Assembly: GCF_027111335.1 (NCBI RefSeq)
Contig: NZ_CP114288.1
Location: 4,092,001-4,156,000, forward strand
Direction: 5' to 3'
Source: Flavobacterium aquiphilum
GTDB lineage: Bacteria; Bacteroidota; Bacteroidia; Flavobacteriales; Flavobacteriaceae
DNA length: 64,000 bases
A program made the position numbers and the translations under genes. This document shows, piece after piece, positions 62,125 through 64,000 of this stretch. The first letter of the stretch is position 1. The number at the start of each line of letters is the position of its first letter. Under the pieces are notes generated by a model that was not told where the DNA came from, searched no databases, and saw nothing but the letters and a program-made list of their open reading frames with translations.

Positions 62125-63567
62125 ATGAAAACATTAAATAGAAAAAATACAGGATTAGAAAAACTGAACCCTATTAAAGTGGTACAATTTGGAGAAGGTA
62201 ACTTTTTAAGAGCTTTCGTTGATTACGCTTTTTACAAACTAAATAAAGAAGTTGATTTCAATGCTGGAATTGCAATGGTTCAACCATTGAAAGACGGTAT
62301 GGTAAACATGATTAATGACCAAGATGGTCTTTATACTTTGTTTATGAATGGAATCAAAAAAGGAGAAAAAATACAAGATATTGAGTTAATTGACAATGTT
62401 GTAAAAGCAATAAATCCGTATACTGATTTTGCAGATTATTTAGCATTAGCCAAAGAAGAAGAACTTCAATTTATTGTTTCAAACACTACTGAAGCTGGAA
62501 TTGAATTTATCGGAACTGATACTCCGGATATGCAGCCACCTGTATCATTCCCTGCAAAGTTGACTGTATTGTTATATGAAAGATTCAAACATTTCAATGG
62601 AGATGCTTCTAAAGCAGTAACTATCATCCCTTGTGAATTGATTGATTATAACTCAGAGACTCTGAAAAAAATCATTTTACAATATGTTGATCTATGGAAA
62701 TTAGAAGATGCATTCAAAAACTGGGTATCGGATGCTTGTACATACCACAGTACTTTGGTTGACAGAATCGTTCCAGGATATCCAAGAGCTAATATTGAAG
62801 AATACAACAGCAAATTAGATTATCAAGATAATTTAATTGTTGCTGCAGAACCATTTTTCCTTTGGGCTATCGAAGGAGGAGATGATTTAAAAGCAAAATT
62901 ACCATTCGATAAAACAGATTTGAATGTGAAAATTGTTGACGATATACGTCCTTTCAAAATGATTAAAGTTCGTATTCTAAACGGTGCACATACTGCTATG
63001 GTACCTTGTTCTCTTTTGTACGGAAACAAATTAGTAATGGAAACTGTGAACGGAGATTTCACAGGTAAATTCGTAGACAACGTTATTGCTGAAATTAGTG
63101 AAACCCTTGCTATGGACAAAAATGAAATCACTGCCTATTGTGAAGAGGTAATGGATCGATTCAGAAATCCATTTATCAAGCATGCACTTGCTGATATTGC
63201 TTTAAATTCAATCTCAAAATTCAAAGTGAGAGTTTTACCAAGTTTATTAGGTTACTATAATGCTAATAAAAAAATTCCTACTAATTTGACTTTTTCATTA
63301 GCTTGTTTAATCCAATTCTACAAAGGAACTTGGAATAACGAAGCATTACCAGTAAAAGACACTCCAGAACTGGTTGAAGAATTTAAAAACATTTGGCAAT
63401 TAGGATCTTTAGACTTAGTTGTTGCTAAAACACTGTCTAACACAGACTTCTGGGGTGAAGATTTAACAAAAATTAACGGTTTATCAGAAGCTTTAGTGGT
63501 AGCTTTGAGTGAAATTGAGGCCAATGGAATCGAAAAAGGATTCAATAATTTCAGTTCTCAATTCTAA
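62125..63567 (+). CDS. uxaB: Tagaturonate reductase (altronate oxidoreductase)
   Basis: NADH-dependent enzyme of the mannitol dehydrogenase family that reduces D-tagaturonate to D-altronate; UxuB-type fructuronate reductase is the close alternative. The protein has 480 residues. The nucleotide-binding start is KVVQFGEGNFLRAFVDY, and the family catalytic Lys and Asn are seen in DIRPFKMIKVRILNGAHT near residue 285. It begins about 340 bases after its operator. uxaA follows after 27 bases, so the assignment as UxaB rather than UxuB rests on that partner. Confidence 0.9.
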   Translation: MKTLNRKNTGLEKLNPIKVVQFGEGNFLRAFVDYAFYKLNKEVDFNAGIAMVQPLKDGMVNMINDQDGLYTLFMNGIKKGEKIQDIELIDNVVKAINPYTDFADYLALAKEEELQFIVSNTTEAGIEFIGTDTPDMQPPVSFPAKLTVLLYERFKHFNGDASKAVTIIPCELIDYNSETLKKIILQYVDLWKLEDAFKNWVSDACTYHSTLVDRIVPGYPRANIEEYNSKLDYQDNLIVAAEPFFLWAIEGGDDLKAKLPFDKTDLNVKIVDDIRPFKMIKVRILNGAHTAMVPCSLLYGNKLVMETVNGDFTGKFVDNVIAEISETLAMDKNEITAYCEEVMDRFRNPFIKHALADIALNSISKFKVRVLPSLLGYYNANKKIPTNLTFSLACLIQFYKGTWNNEALPVKDTPELVEEFKNIWQLGSLDLVVAKTLSNTDFWGEDLTKINGLSEALVVALSEIEANGIEKGFNNFSSQF

Positions 63568-63594
63568 TTTAGAATTTTCAAAAAAAACAGTATC

Positions 63595-64000
63595 ATGCAA
63601 AAGAAATTAATAAAAGTAAATCCAGCAGATAACGTAATTGTCGCTTTAACCGATTTGGTACAAAACGAACAAATTATGTTTGAAGGAACTACCGTATCAC
63701 CAACTACTGATGTTAAAGCAAAACATAAAATCACAGAGAAAGATTTTGCAATTGGTGATGAGATAATAATGTATGGCGTTTTGGTAGGAAAAGCTGTAAA
63801 GCCTATAAAAAAAGGAGAAGTAATTACCACCGAAAATGTAAAACATCAAAGTGAAAAAGTTTTTGGTAAAAACGGAAATTTAGGTTGGACTCCACCAAAT
63901 GTAGATCGTTGGAAAGACAAAACTTTCAACGGATACCACCGTGCAGATGGACAAGTTGGTACCAAAAACGTTTGGTTATTTATTCCCCTGGTTTTTTGTG
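63595..64000 (+). CDS. uxaA: Altronate dehydratase, 5' end only
   Basis: An open frame from ATG at 63595 runs off the window end (135 codons visible). Residues of about 5-95 form the N-terminal SAF domain of UxaA-type dehydratases (LIKVNPADNVIVALTDL, then KAVKPIKKGEVITTENV). The GYHRADGQVGTKNVW segment at 118-132 is a signature of the altronate/galactarate dehydratase family. UxaA converts D-altronate to 2-keto-3-deoxygluconate with an iron-sulfur or Fe2+ centre. It completes the galacturonate route encoded here. Confidence 0.9.
   Translation, partial: MQKKLIKVNPADNVIVALTDLVQNEQIMFEGTTVSPTTDVKAKHKITEKDFAIGDEIIMYGVLVGKAVKPIKKGEVITTENVKHQSEKVFGKNGNLGWTPPNVDRWKDKTFNGYHRADGQVGTKNVWLFIPLVFC

Overview
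This window is chromosomal DNA from a member of the Bacteroidota, most probably Flavobacterium or a close relative. Three things point there. The DNA is AT-rich and lacks Shine-Dalgarno leaders. Many genes sit behind the Bacteroidota -7 box TAnnTTTG. Several gene families are typical of Flavobacteriia: Rho with a long Asn/Gln/Pro-rich insertion, DUF4293, the DUF6452-DUF6048 pair after rlmD, and DUF6095. I see no tRNA, rRNA, CRISPR array, integrase or transposase.

Layout. 1-23.5 kb is mostly core: the 3' end of a kup potassium transporter, an RsmB-type rRNA methyltransferase, rho, a two-component pair with a TPR-containing kinase, a phosphodiesterase, truA, an ABC exporter, lpdA, ilvD, a cysteine synthase, an Lrp regulator divergent from a histidine decarboxylase, an unusual Nramp-like transporter, an SGNH hydrolase, cysE-cysM and an aldo/keto reductase. 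24.2-32.0 kb is an accessory block of four co-directional genes: an MmeI-like adenine methyltransferase, a Schlafen AlbA_2/divergent-ATPase protein, an SF2 helicase and a GIY-YIG (T5orf172-like) nuclease. I read it as a candidate restriction-type anti-phage locus that matches no named system I know. A short direct-repeat array lies between its second and third genes. 32.0-38.7 kb returns to core and envelope genes (OsmC, AI-2E transporter, hydrolase, rlmD operon) and ends in a 161-bp MITE-like element. 38.9-42.6 kb is a second accessory block: a patatin phospholipase, two lipoproteins, unknown small proteins, and a GH19 lysozyme/chitinase interrupted by one in-frame TAG at a conserved Trp position. 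42.7-52.7 kb holds an RlmL-like enzyme, another methyltransferase, a ZIP transporter, a murQ operon, TerC, and a cNMP/CBS/DUF294 protein with a DnaQ-like exonuclease.

53.3-64.0 kb is a hexuronate catabolism cluster: an ExuT-like transporter, kduI, kduD, uxaC, two tandem KdgK-type kinases, yhcH, kdgA, then uxaB and the start of uxaA. Together these convert galacturonate or glucuronate, and the unsaturated uronates released by polysaccharide lyases, to 2-keto-3-deoxygluconate, then to pyruvate and glyceraldehyde-3-phosphate. Three copies of a CG-centred palindrome (TGTAATCGATTACA or a one-base variant), each directly after a TAnnTTTG box, mark three transcription units as one LacI-type regulon. 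A different CG-centred palindrome lies further upstream.

Intergenic regions carry several dispersed repeat families: four copies of an element with conserved ends and a variable hairpin core, two copies of a 28-bp palindrome, and CTTAG-type and CTTAAT-type hairpin repeats.
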